DNA from: Siccirubricoccus deserti | GTDB lineage: Bacteria > Pseudomonadota > Alphaproteobacteria > Acetobacterales > Acetobacteraceae | DNA length: 57,053 nucleotides | Direction: 5' to 3' | Assembly: GCF_014283215.1 (NCBI RefSeq) | Contig: NZ_JACOMF010000032.1 | Span: 1-57,053 of the forward strand | Part shown: positions 27,439-36,679 of the stretch, piece by piece | How the letters are laid out: each line of letters begins with the position of its first letter | Position numbering within the stretch: the first letter of the stretch is position 1 | Notes under the pieces: generated by a model | Told to the model about the DNA's origin: nothing | Seen by the model: only the letters and a program-made list of their open reading frames with translations | The model's database searches: none | Position numbers and translations under genes: made by a program

Positions 27439-29232
27439 ATGTCCGCCACCGCCCAGACCACGACCGAAGCTCGCACCATGAATGGTGCGGAAATCGTCCT
27501 GCAGGCGCTGAAGGACAATGGCGTCGAGGTCATCTTCGGCTACCCGGGCGGCGCGGTATTGCCGCTCTACGACGCGCTGTTCCAGCAGAATGCCATCCGC
27601 CACATCCTGGTGCGGCATGAGCAGGCGGCGGTGCATGCCGCGGAGGGCTACGCCCGCTCCACCGGCAAGGTGGGGGTGGTGCTGGTGACCTCCGGCCCCG
27701 GAGCGACCAACGCCGTCACCGGCCTGGTCGATGCGTTGATGGACAGCATCCCGGTGATCTGCCTGACCGGCCAGGTGCCGACCCACCTGATCGGCAATGA
27801 CGCCTTCCAGGAGGCCGACACCACCGGCATCACACGCCCAGCGACCAAGCACAACTACCTGGTCAAGGACATCAACAAGCTGGCCGGCGTGGTGCATGAG
27901 GCCTTCTACGTGGCGAAATCCGGCCGCCCCGGCCCGGTGGTGATCGACCTGCCGAAGGACATCCTGATCGGCAAGGGCCCCTACACCGAGGCGCCGCAGA
28001 CCGAGCACCGCAGCTACCGACCGGTGACCGAGCCCGATCCGGCGCAGATCCAGGCCGCGGTGCAGCTGCTGAAGCGGGCGAAGCGGCCGATCGTCTATGC
28101 CGGCGGCGGGGTGATCAATGCCGGGCCGGAGGCCTCGCGCCTGCTGACCGAATTCGTCCGCATGGCCGGCATGCCCTGCACCAACACGCTGATGGGCCTA
28201 GGCGCCTATCCGTCCAGCGACCCGCAGTTCCTCGGCATGCTCGGGATGCACGGGACCTATGAAGCCAATCTGGCCATGCATGGCTGCGATGTGATGCTCA
28301 ACATCGGCGCCCGCTTCGACGATCGGGTGACCGGGCGGCTGAACGCCTTCTCGCCGGCCTCGAAGAAGATCCACGCCGACATCGATCCCTCCTCCATCAA
28401 CAAGAACGTCAAGGTGGACGTGGCGGTGGTCGGCGATGCGGCGCGGGTGCTGGCGGCGCTGCTCGAGGCGTGGAAGGCCGATGACGCGGTGCAGGACCGC
28501 GCGGCGATCGCCGAATGGTGGCGGCAGATCGATGCCTGGCGCGGCACGGACTGCCTGCAGTACCGCCAGGAAGGCAGCATCATCAAGCCGCAGCACGCGG
28601 TGCGCCGGCTGTACGAGATCACCCGCGAACTGGGGCGGGAAACCTTCATCACCACCGAAGTCGGCCAGCACCAGATGTGGGCGGCGCAGTATTTCGGCTT
28701 CGAGAAGCCGAACCGCTGGATGACCTCGGGCGGGCTCGGCACCATGGGCTACGGCCTGCCGGCGGCGATGGGGGTGCAGATCGGCCATCCGGATGCGCTG
28801 GTCATCGACATCGCCGGCGAGGCGAGCATCCTGATGAACATCCAGGAGATGGGCACGCTCGCGCAGTACCGACTCCCTGTGAAAGTGTTCATCCTGAACA
28901 ACGAATACATGGGCATGGTGCGGCAGTGGCAGGAGCTGCTGCACGGCAGCCGCTATTCGGAAAGCTACAGCGCCTCGCTGCCGGATTTCGTCAAGCTGGC
29001 CGAAAGCTTCCACGCCCATGGCATCCGCGTGACCCATGCCGACCAGCTCGATGCCGGCATCCGCGAGATGCTGGCGCATCCGGGCCCGGTGATCGCCGAT
29101 ATCGCGGTGGCGAAGGATGAGAATTGCTTCCCGATGATCCCTTCCGGCGCCGCCCATAACGAGATGATCCTGGCGGCCGGCCAGCAGGGCGGGGTCGCCG
29201 GGGTGACGGATGAGGGGAAGGTACTGGTCTAG
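27439..29232 (+). CDS. ilvB: Acetolactate synthase large subunit
   Basis: A 597-residue ThDP-dependent enzyme catalysing the first common step of valine, leucine and isoleucine synthesis. The catalytic Glu is in VRHEQAAVHAAEGYARSTG, FAD-domain signatures follow, and the ThDP/Mg motif is IAGEASILMNIQEMGTL, where the usual GDGS reads GEAS, a common alphaproteobacterial form. The C-terminal VRQWQELLHGSRYSES is standard. Start 27439 is chosen for the conserved MNGAEIVLQALKDNGV shortly after; upstream in-frame codons are not conserved. It heads ilvB-ilvN-ilvC. Confidence 0.96.
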   Translation: MSATAQTTTEARTMNGAEIVLQALKDNGVEVIFGYPGGAVLPLYDALFQQNAIRHILVRHEQAAVHAAEGYARSTGKVGVVLVTSGPGATNAVTGLVDALMDSIPVICLTGQVPTHLIGNDAFQEADTTGITRPATKHNYLVKDINKLAGVVHEAFYVAKSGRPGPVVIDLPKDILIGKGPYTEAPQTEHRSYRPVTEPDPAQIQAAVQLLKRAKRPIVYAGGGVINAGPEASRLLTEFVRMAGMPCTNTLMGLGAYPSSDPQFLGMLGMHGTYEANLAMHGCDVMLNIGARFDDRVTGRLNAFSPASKKIHADIDPSSINKNVKVDVAVVGDAARVLAALLEAWKADDAVQDRAAIAEWWRQIDAWRGTDCLQYRQEGSIIKPQHAVRRLYEITRELGRETFITTEVGQHQMWAAQYFGFEKPNRWMTSGGLGTMGYGLPAAMGVQIGHPDALVIDIAGEASILMNIQEMGTLAQYRLPVKVFILNNEYMGMVRQWQELLHGSRYSESYSASLPDFVKLAESFHAHGIRVTHADQLDAGIREMLAHPGPVIADIAVAKDENCFPMIPSGAAHNEMILAAGQQGGVAGVTDEGKVLV

Positions 29233-29324
29233 CGCGTCACCGCCGCCCCGGCCCCCTTGCTTCCGGTGAGGGGGTGGACTCGTGCCGCAGCTTCCCCTAC
29301 CCGACGCCTGATCGAAGAACCCAC

Positions 29325-29849
29325 ATGCCCGACGCATCCGACCCCACCTTCCGCAACGCGACCATCGCCGTGCTCGTCGAGAACGAAGCGGGCATATTGG
29401 CGCGCGTCGTCGGTCTGTTCTCCGGCCGCGGCTACAACATCGAGAGCCTGACCGTGGCGCCGGTGGATGCTGAGCGGCGGCTCTCGCGCATCACCATCGT
29501 GACCTCCGGCACCGACATGGTGATCGAGCAGATCAAGGCGCAGCTCGATCGGCTGGTGCCGGTGCACAAGGTGAGCGACCTGACCGTGGAAGGCCCGCAC
29601 TTGGCACGCGAGATGATGCTCATCAAGGTTGTGGGACGCGGCGAGCAGCGGATGGAAGCGCTGCGCCTCGCGGATGCCTTCCGCGCCCGGGTGGTGGATG
29701 CGACCACCGGGAGCTTCGTCTTCGAGATGACGGGGGCGGGCGACAAGCTCGATGCCTTCATCGAGCTGATGCGGCCGATCGGGCTGGCGGAAGTGTCCCG
29801 CACCGGTGTCGTCGCCATCGCGCGCGGCGCGCGCAGCCTGCAATCCTGA
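29325..29849 (+). CDS. ilvN: Acetolactate synthase small (regulatory) subunit
   Basis: A 174-residue regulatory subunit with an N-terminal ACT domain (VLVENEAGILARVVGLFSGR, residues 15-34) and the C-terminal domain with AREMMLIKVV and RPIGLAEVSRTGVVAIARG. It activates IlvB and confers branched-chain amino acid feedback inhibition. It is 92 bases after ilvB and 29 before ilvC. It equals IlvH/IlvN of other species; symbol usage varies. Confidence 0.95.
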   Translation: MPDASDPTFRNATIAVLVENEAGILARVVGLFSGRGYNIESLTVAPVDAERRLSRITIVTSGTDMVIEQIKAQLDRLVPVHKVSDLTVEGPHLAREMMLIKVVGRGEQRMEALRLADAFRARVVDATTGSFVFEMTGAGDKLDAFIELMRPIGLAEVSRTGVVAIARGARSLQS

Positions 29850-29863
29850 GCCAACCCGAGTAG

Positions 29864-30895
<1,032 letters not shown>

Positions 30896-30920
30896 GCCTT
30901 CGCCAACGGCGGGATACCGG

Positions 30921-30952
30921 GGCGCCATCCGCAAGGGTGGCGCCCTTTCTGT
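30921..30952 (+). terminator. Intrinsic terminator of the ilvBNC operon
   Basis: Stem GGCGCCATCC / GGGTGGCGCC (one G-U pair) with a GCAA tetraloop, followed by CTTTCTGTT. It lies 26 bases after ilvC. Confidence 0.88.
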
Positions 30953-30986
30953 TGCGCCGCCCGCCCCGCCCGGCCAGACTTCCGGC

Positions 30987-31919
30987 ATGAGCGACGCGCC
31001 CCATCTGCTGGCTGCCGATACCGAACACCCCCGCGACTTCCGCGGCTACGGCCCGAACCCGCCCGACCCGCACTGGCCCGGTGGCGCCCGGCTCGCCCTC
31101 TCCTTCGTGCTGAATTACGAGGAGGGCGGCGAGAACACCGTCCTCAACGGCGATCCGCACAGCGAGGCCTACCTGCATGAAGTGCCGGGGGGGCAGCCGC
31201 GGATGGGTGAGCGTGACCTCTCGACCGAGACCCAGTTCGACTACGGCGCCCGCGCAGGGGTGTGGCGGATCCTGCGGCTCTTCGCCGAGCGCGGCCTGCC
31301 GCTGACCATCTATGCCGTCGGCCGGGCACTGGAGCTGAACCCGGATGTCGGCCGGGCCTTTGCAGATGCCGGGCATGAGGTGGCCAGCCATGGCTGGCGC
31401 TGGATCGACTACCGCCATGTGCCGGAACACGTCGAACGCGCCGAGATCGCCCGCTGCGTCGCGGTGATCGAACGGAGCACCGGGACGAAGCCGGTCGGCT
31501 GGTACACTGGCCGCATCAGCCAGCGCACCCGGCGCCTGGCCGCCGAGCATGGCGGCTTCCTCTACGACTCCGATTCCTATGCCGATGACCTGCCGTATTA
31601 CGTCCGGGCGGCGGGCAAGCCGCTGCTGGTCATCCCCTATACGCTCGACAACAACGACATGAAGTTCGCCGTCCCGCCCGGCTTCACCGCGAATGACGGC
31701 TTCACCCAGCATCTCACCGATGCCTTCGGCATGCTGCGGCGGGAAGGGGGGCGGATGATGTCGGTCGGGCTGCATTGCCGCCTTGCCGGGCGTCCTGGCC
31801 GCGCCGCAGCGCTGGAACGCTTTCTCGACCATGTGGTGCGCCACCCGGATACCTGGGTCTGCCGGCGTGCCGATATCGCCCGCCATTGGCTGGCGACGCA
31901 CCCGCCGGCCGCTGGCTGA
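30987..31919 (+). CDS. Polysaccharide deacetylase-family protein, allantoinase PuuE-like
   Basis: A 310-residue NodB-fold protein. FRGYGPNPPDPHWPGGARLA and SFVLNYEEGGENTVLNGD are signatures of the PuuE group, which includes metal-independent allantoinases opening allantoin to allantoate. SHGWRWIDYRHV and WYTGRIS further support it. The group also contains enzymes acting on other cyclic amides or chitooligosaccharides, so the substrate is a family-based guess. It follows the ilv terminator and precedes a frameshifted Bug protein and a small cupin on the same strand. There is no signal peptide, in keeping with a cytosolic enzyme. Confidence 0.75.
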   Translation: MSDAPHLLAADTEHPRDFRGYGPNPPDPHWPGGARLALSFVLNYEEGGENTVLNGDPHSEAYLHEVPGGQPRMGERDLSTETQFDYGARAGVWRILRLFAERGLPLTIYAVGRALELNPDVGRAFADAGHEVASHGWRWIDYRHVPEHVERAEIARCVAVIERSTGTKPVGWYTGRISQRTRRLAAEHGGFLYDSDSYADDLPYYVRAAGKPLLVIPYTLDNNDMKFAVPPGFTANDGFTQHLTDAFGMLRREGGRMMSVGLHCRLAGRPGRAAALERFLDHVVRHPDTWVCRRADIARHWLATHPPAAG

Positions 31920-31986
31920 AACCATCCCGGTTGACAGCGAGCGCCGGGGGCGGCGCATGCTGCGGAAAAGCCCAGCGGAGACGCCC

Positions 31987-32971
31987 ATGCCCGCCCGACC
32001 CGCCGCGCCGCCCTGCGGCTGGCGCTGGCCACCCCGCTGGCGATGCCGGCGCTTGCGCAGCCGCGCGGCATCGCCCGCATCATCGTCGGCTTCCCACCCG
32101 GCGGCAGCGCCGACACCACGGCGCGGTTGATGGCGGAGCGGCTGCGCGGCAGCTATGCGCAGAACGTCATCGTTGAGAACCGCGTCGGCGCCGCCGGACG
32201 GATGGCGGTGGAGGCGGTGAGGGCGGCGGAGCCGGATGGCGACACCATCCTTCTCACCGCCGCCAGCATGCTGGTGATCTTCCCGCATATGTATAGCCGG
32301 GCGACGCTGCGCTACGACCCCTTCACCGATCTGCTGCCGGTGACGCCGGCCGGCGAATTCCCCTTCGGCATGGGGGTCGGGCCGCAGGCCGGCAGCGTCG
32401 GCACGCTGCGGGAGTTCATCGCCTGGGGCCGTGGCCGGCCAGAGATTCCCTATGGCAGCGCCGCCGCCGGCAGCATGCTGCATTTCCTTGGCGTGCAACT
32501 GGCCAAGGCGGCCGGGTTGTCGATGACGCATATCCCCTATCGCGGCAGTGCCCCGGCGATCCAGGACCTGATCGGGGGCCGCACCGCTTGCAGCTTCCAC
32601 CCGATGGTCGATCTGGCGGCGCATGCCGCCAAACCGGCCGGGCCGGTGCGGCTGGCGGCGGTCTCCTCCGAACAGCGGCTGGCGCGCTTCCCCGATGCGC
32701 CGACATTTTCCGAGCGGGGCTATCTGCAGCTCACCGGCACCGAATGGTTCGGCCTGTTCCTCCCGGCCCGCCCCCCGGCGCGGTGCTGGAGGTGCTGCAC
32801 CGCGCCGCCACCGAGGCGGCAGCGCAGCCCGAATACCGCGAGGCGATCGCCCGGTTGGAAATGCGGCCCTATCCGCTCTCCCCCGCGGAGTTCGGCCGCC
32901 GCCTCAAGGCGGATTACGACAAATGGGGGCCGATCGTCGCCGAAAGCGGCTTCAAGCCGGAGGAGGGTTGA
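31987..32971 (+). pseudogene. Bug-family solute-binding protein with two frameshifts
   Basis: The body reads clearly as a TctC/Bug protein (ARIIVGFPPGGSADTTARLM, IPYRGSAPAIQDLIGGRT). The ATG at 31987, preceded by AGCGGAGACG, is out of frame with the signal peptide TRRAALRLALATPLAMPALA, and near 32775 in a C-run (GCCCGCCCCCCGG) the frame changes again to GAVLEVLHRAATEAAAQ and the normal C-terminus. Everything else is intact at about 325 residues. Recent inactivation or sequencing errors in homopolymer tracts would look the same. Confidence 0.75.
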
Positions 32972-33285
32972 TGAACACCTACCCGTTGGAGAAACGCGAG
33001 CTGGTCGCCGAGGCGCCGGGATTGCGCATGCAGATCCTGACCCTCGCCGCCGGGCAGGAGGTGCCCTGGCACTGGCATTCGGAGGTGACCGACACCTTCT
33101 GGTGCATGGACGGCCCGATGGTCATCGAGACCCGCGCCCCGCGCGAAGTGGTCGAGCTGCGGCCTGGCCAGATGTATGCGGTGCCGGCGAAGCGCGCCCA
33201 TCGTGTCGCCGGCAAGGATGATGGGCGCTGCCGATTCGCTATCCTGCAGGGCGTCGGCAGCTATGATTTCCAGCCGGTAGGCTGA
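32971..33285 (+). CDS. Small cupin protein
   Basis: A 104-residue single cupin. The first motif VPWHWHSEVTDTFWCMDGPM provides His, His and Glu-like ligands and the second is ELRPGQMYAVPAKRAHRV. Such minimal cupins often bind a metal and may isomerise or dioxygenate small acids; no substrate can be named. The ATG overlaps the Bug gene stop by one base (TGATG), implying translational coupling when the upstream frame was intact. Confidence 0.75.
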   Translation: MNTYPLEKRELVAEAPGLRMQILTLAAGQEVPWHWHSEVTDTFWCMDGPMVIETRAPREVVELRPGQMYAVPAKRAHRVAGKDDGRCRFAILQGVGSYDFQPVG

Positions 33286-33293
33286 CGCCGGCC

Positions 33294-34262
33294 TCAGCGG
33301 GCGAGCTCGGCATTCACCATGAAGGCGGCATCGCGCCTTCCGTCGAGCACGTCCACGATGTTCTGCGCCGCCTGCCGCGCCATGCGGGCGAGGCCTTCCT
33401 CGGTGCTGGCTGCATTATGCGGGCTGACAACGAGGTTGGGCAGCTTGAACAGCGGGTTGTCGGGGCTGGAGGGCTCCACCTCCAGCACGTCCAGCCCGGC
33501 GCCGTGCAGCCGTCCGCCGCGCAGCGCTGCCGCCAGCGCATCCTGGGCGACCAGCGGCCCGCGCGCGGTGTTCACCAGGATGGCGCCCGGCTTCAGCGCG
33601 GCGAAGGCGGCCGCGTCCAGCAGGTGATGCGTCGCCGGCGAGAGCGGGCAATGCAGGGTCACCACATCCGCCTCGGCCAATCCTTCATGTAGGTTGCGGA
33701 CCGGGGTGAAGCCATCGGCGGCGATGCGGGCGGGATGGAAGCCAGGGTCCATCACCATCACCTTCATCTGGAAGGCGCGGCAGTAGCTCGCCACCCGGCT
33801 GCCGATGCGGCCATAGCCCACCACCAGAACGCTGCGCCCCGCCAGGTCGACCATTCCCGGCCCCTGGGGGAACCACCAGCCGCCCTGCTTCACATGCCGG
33901 TCGGCATCGATCGCGCGGCGCGCCACCGCCAGCATCAGCATCATCGCGTGTTCGGCCACGCTCAGGTCATTGGCGCCATTCACCACCATCACCGGAATGT
34001 CGCGCGCGGTGCAGGCAGGGATGTCCACCGTGTCGAAGCCGACGCCGTAGCGCGAGACCACCTTCAGCCGCGGCGCCACCGCCAGCGCCGCCTCATCCAC
34101 CCGTTCCAGCCAGCACAGCACCGCATCGGCCGAGGAGAGGTGCTGGTGGAATTCCGCCACTGGCGGGTCGTGCAGCGCAACGATGTCGAGGTCCTCCCGC
34201 TCGTTCAGCACGGCCATGCCGGCGGGGTGGAGGGTGCGGCAGAGCAGGATGCGGTGCGGCAT
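33294..34262 (-). CDS. NAD-dependent D-2-hydroxyacid dehydrogenase
   Basis: A 322-residue D-isomer-specific 2-hydroxyacid dehydrogenase. The NAD motif is VVGYGRIGSRVASYC near residue 148, the catalytic Arg is in LVNTARGPLV, the Glu lies in VLEVEPSSPDNP and the His in SPHNAASTEEG. The substrate could be glyoxylate, hydroxypyruvate or a phosphoglycerate-like acid, but it is too short for the long SerA types. The start at 34262 has GGGAGA nine bases before it. It is convergent with the small cupin (8-base gap) and divergent from the leuA leader. Confidence 0.88.
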   Translation of the reverse strand: MPHRILLCRTLHPAGMAVLNEREDLDIVALHDPPVAEFHQHLSSADAVLCWLERVDEAALAVAPRLKVVSRYGVGFDTVDIPACTARDIPVMVVNGANDLSVAEHAMMLMLAVARRAIDADRHVKQGGWWFPQGPGMVDLAGRSVLVVGYGRIGSRVASYCRAFQMKVMVMDPGFHPARIAADGFTPVRNLHEGLAEADVVTLHCPLSPATHHLLDAAAFAALKPGAILVNTARGPLVAQDALAAALRGGRLHGAGLDVLEVEPSSPDNPLFKLPNLVVSPHNAASTEEGLARMARQAAQNIVDVLDGRRDAAFMVNAELAR

Positions 34263-34334
34263 GGCGTCGGTCTCCCTGGGGTTTTGCCGCATGGTGAAAC
34301 CTGCGGTGGGGCGGCGCCAGGGGCATCTCGGCGC

Positions 34335-34363
34335 TTGCCCGGCCGCCGAGGCCCGGCTAGGGT
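34335..34363 (+). promoter_or_regulatory. Candidate leuA promoter
   Basis: TTGCCC, 17 bases, TAGGGT. Initiation would fall near 34370, only about four bases before the leader-peptide ATG, so the leader would be nearly leaderless, as reported for some alphaproteobacterial attenuator peptides. Confidence 0.4.
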
Positions 34364-34373
34364 GCCAGCCAGG

Positions 34374-34484
34374 ATGACCCTGAGCGCGCCCCTGTCCGGT
34401 CCTGATCGCGGCCTCGCCGCCGGTCCCGGCGCGCGCCTGCCCATCGGCCTCCTTCTCCTTCGACTTAGCCGCCCCTGGGCGTGA
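34374..34484 (+). CDS. leuL: Leucine leader peptide of leuA
   Basis: A 36-residue frame ending PIGLLLLRLSRPWA. Codons 26-31 are CTC CTT CTC CTT CGA CTT, so five of six are leucine and three use CTT, which is rare in this GC-rich genome. It ends 87 bases before leuA. The position, the leucine run and the alternating stem-loops that begin in its last codons are the classical arrangement of transcription attenuation by leucyl-tRNA supply. No strong ribosome binding site is present, consistent with near-leaderless translation. Confidence 0.8.
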   Translation: MTLSAPLSGPDRGLAAGPGARLPIGLLLLRLSRPWA

Positions 34485-34551
34485 CGTCCGGCTGACCGGC
34501 CGGCCACCGCTCAGGGGGACCTGAGGCGTCTCGCGCGCATCCTCGGCTCAG
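34472..34551 (+). promoter_or_regulatory. leuA attenuator (alternating stem-loops)
   Basis: Segment A CCCCTGGGC (34472-34480, in the leader's last codons) pairs with B GCTCAGGGG (34509-34517). B can instead form CTCAGG-GGGA-CCTGAG with C (34520-34525). C can pair with D CTCAG (34547-34551). A ribosome stalled on the leucine codons would cover A, favour B:C and prevent C:D. C:D is short and has no T-tract, so it may work by another mechanism. Confidence 0.6.
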
Positions 34552-34571
34552 TCACACAAGGACCGTCACCC

Positions 34572-36164
34572 ATGGCCATCACCCATCCCAGCTTCGGCAC
34601 GCTGGACGACAACCGCATCATCTTCTTCGACACCACCCTGCGCGACGGCGAGCAATCGCCGGGCTTCTCGATGAACATCGAGGAGAAGCTGCGCATGGCC
34701 GAGGCGCTGACCGACCTCGGCGTCGACGTCATCGAAGCCGGCTTCGCCATTGCCTCCCCCGGTGATTTCGAGAGCGTGCAGGAGATCGCCAAGCGCTTCG
34801 CCAAGGACGGGCCGGTCATCGCCAGCCTGTCGCGCGCCGCTGCGGCCGACATCCTGCGCTCGGCCGAGGCGCTGAAGCCGGCCGCGCGCAAGCGGATCCA
34901 CATCGTCCTGGCGACCTCCGACCTGCACATGCGGGTCAAGCTGCGGATGTCGCGCGAGGAGGTGCTGGAGGCAGTGACCGGCAGCGTCACCCTGGGCCGT
35001 CAGCACAGCGACGACGTTGAGTGGAGCGCCGAGGACGGCAGCCGCAGCGATCCGGACTTCCTCTGCCGCTGTGTCGAGGCGGCGATCAAGGCCGGCGCCA
35101 CCACCATCAACATCCCCGACACCGTCGGCTATTCGATGCCGGAGGATATGGAGCGGATCTTCACCGACCTGCGCAGCCGCGTCCCCGGGGCCGACACTGT
35201 CATCTTCTCGGCGCATAACCACAACGACCTGGGCATGGCGGTGGCCAACACCATCGCCGCCATCCGCGGCGGCGCCCGGCAGATCGAGAGCACGATCAAC
35301 GGCATCGGCGAGCGGGCGGGCAATGCCAGCCTGGAAGAGGTGGCGATGGCGCTGCGTACGCGGCGCGACGTGCTGCCCTTCGCCAACACCATCCAGACGC
35401 CGAAGATCCTGAGGACCAGCAAGCTGCTGGCCACCATCACCGGCTTCGACGTGCAGCCGAACAAGGCGATCGTCGGCCGCAACGCCTTCGCGCATGAAAG
35501 CGGCATCCACCAGGACGGCGTGCTGAAGGACGCCTCCACCTACGAAATCATGACGCCGGAGAGCGTCGGCTGGAGCAACAGCAGCCTGGTGCTGGGCAAG
35601 CACTCCGGCCGCGCTGCCTTCCGCGACAAGCTCAGGTCGCTGGGTTATGGCGAGATCGGCGACAACCAGCTGAACGACGCCTTCCGCCGCTTCAAGGACC
35701 TCGCCGACCGCAAGAAGGTGGTCTACGACGAGGATGTCGCCGCGCTGGTCGACGATGAGGTGGTCCGTGGCCACGACCGGGTGAAGCTGGTTGGCCTGAC
35801 CGTCGCCACCGGCCTCGGCGTCCGCCCGATGGCGACCCTGGCGCTGGAGGTGGATGGCGAGCGGCGCGACGGCATGGCGACCGGCGATGGCGCGGTCGAC
35901 GCCACCTTCATCGCCATCCGCAATGCCTTCCCGCACGATGTCGCGCTGAAGCTCTTCGCGGTGCAGAGCGTGACCGGAGGCACCGATGCGCAGGCACGGG
36001 TGACGGTGCGGCTGGAGGAAGGCGGCAAGCTGGTGGACGGGCAGGGCGCCGACACCGACACCATCGTCGCTGCCGCCCGCGCCTATGTGCATGCGCTGAA
36101 CAAGCTGCTGGTGAAGCGCGAGCGCACCGCGCCAGCGGAGTTCCGCGCAACGGCTTCGGCCTGA
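34572..36164 (+). CDS. leuA: 2-isopropylmalate synthase
   Basis: A 530-residue enzyme condensing acetyl-CoA with 2-ketoisovalerate, the committed step to leucine. The TIM barrel starts with FFDTTLRDGEQSPGFSMN, the metal-binding HxH is in SAHNHNDLGMA, and NAFAHESGIHQDGVLK marks the subdomain. The C-terminal regulatory domain (residues 390-510) includes EVDGERRDGMATGDGAVDA and should mediate leucine feedback inhibition. The gene is separated from leuCDB by 17 kb. Regulation by the upstream leader peptide is strongly suggested. Confidence 0.96.
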   Translation: MAITHPSFGTLDDNRIIFFDTTLRDGEQSPGFSMNIEEKLRMAEALTDLGVDVIEAGFAIASPGDFESVQEIAKRFAKDGPVIASLSRAAAADILRSAEALKPAARKRIHIVLATSDLHMRVKLRMSREEVLEAVTGSVTLGRQHSDDVEWSAEDGSRSDPDFLCRCVEAAIKAGATTINIPDTVGYSMPEDMERIFTDLRSRVPGADTVIFSAHNHNDLGMAVANTIAAIRGGARQIESTINGIGERAGNASLEEVAMALRTRRDVLPFANTIQTPKILRTSKLLATITGFDVQPNKAIVGRNAFAHESGIHQDGVLKDASTYEIMTPESVGWSNSSLVLGKHSGRAAFRDKLRSLGYGEIGDNQLNDAFRRFKDLADRKKVVYDEDVAALVDDEVVRGHDRVKLVGLTVATGLGVRPMATLALEVDGERRDGMATGDGAVDATFIAIRNAFPHDVALKLFAVQSVTGGTDAQARVTVRLEEGGKLVDGQGADTDTIVAAARAYVHALNKLLVKRERTAPAEFRATASA

Positions 36165-36232
36165 TGCAGGCGGCCCTGGACGCTGACGCGTTCAGGGTCC
36201 GTCCCTCAGATGTCTGGTGTCGCGCTGGCGGT

Positions 36233-36255
36233 CCCATTGGTATGGCGCCAATGGG
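36233..36255. repeat. 8-bp perfect hairpin downstream of leuA
   Basis: CCCATTGG, TATGGCG, CCAATGGG in the leuA/nepR convergent gap. No T-tract; possible weak terminator. Confidence 0.5.
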
Positions 36256-36331
36256 CAGGGCTGCGAGCGGCCGCGGACATTCATCTGCACTGCCACGGAG
36301 CAGGCAGCGCAACCGCAATAGCCATCAGCCC

Positions 36332-36379
36332 ACCGGCGCAGATTACTAGCCGGGTTTTCAGCCAGTGATCTGCGCCGGT
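36332..36379. repeat. Long inverted repeat between leuA and nepR
   Basis: ACCGGCGCAGATTACT pairs with AGTGATCTGCGCCGGT (16 pairs including one G-U) around a 16-base loop. It lies between convergent genes and could stop transcription from both sides, though neither side has a T-tract immediately after it. Confidence 0.75.
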
Positions 36380-36409
36380 AAAGAGGTCTGGACCTCGCCG
36401 CAATTTGTG

Positions 36410-36607
36410 CTATTTTTTGCGTGAGTTCAGATCGTCCTCGATCAACCGGAGGAGATCTTCCGGGATCGGCTCCTTGGCAACGGTGTCGTAGAGCTGGTGC
36501 AGCCCACGCTGCAGCCATAGGTCGAAGGCATGATCCACGCCTTCCTCCTTTCGGCCGGCATCGGGTCTGGCGACCTCGCCCGACCCCGTCTGGTCTGCTT
36601 TGCTCAT
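36410..36607 (-). CDS. nepR: NepR-family anti-sigma factor
   Basis: A 65-residue protein with the NepR core FDLWLQRGLHQLYDTVAKEP followed by IPEDLLRLIEDDL: two short helices that wrap EcfG and, on stress, bind phosphorylated PhyR instead. The N-terminal 25 residues are disordered and charged, as usual. Start 36607 is chosen over an in-frame ATG at 36673 because the latter would translate through a strong hairpin (36632-36659). It lies downstream of ecfG, reversed from the common nepR-ecfG order. Confidence 0.85.
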   Translation of the reverse strand: MSKADQTGSGEVARPDAGRKEEGVDHAFDLWLQRGLHQLYDTVAKEPIPEDLLRLIEDDLNSRKK

Positions 36608-36631
36608 CGCCCCCGCTGCCAAGGACGGGTA

Positions 36632-36659
36632 GGCGGTCAAGCCTCGCAGCTTGACCGCC
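36632..36659 (-). terminator. Hairpin between ecfG and nepR
   Basis: Perfect 11-bp stem GGCGGTCAAGC / GCTTGACCGCC with a 6-base loop, in the 72-base gap between the ecfG stop and nepR start. There is no T-tract on the minus strand, so partial termination or an RNA-processing/stability role is possible. Confidence 0.6.
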
Positions 36660-36679
36660 CCGAACCGTGTCATTGCACC

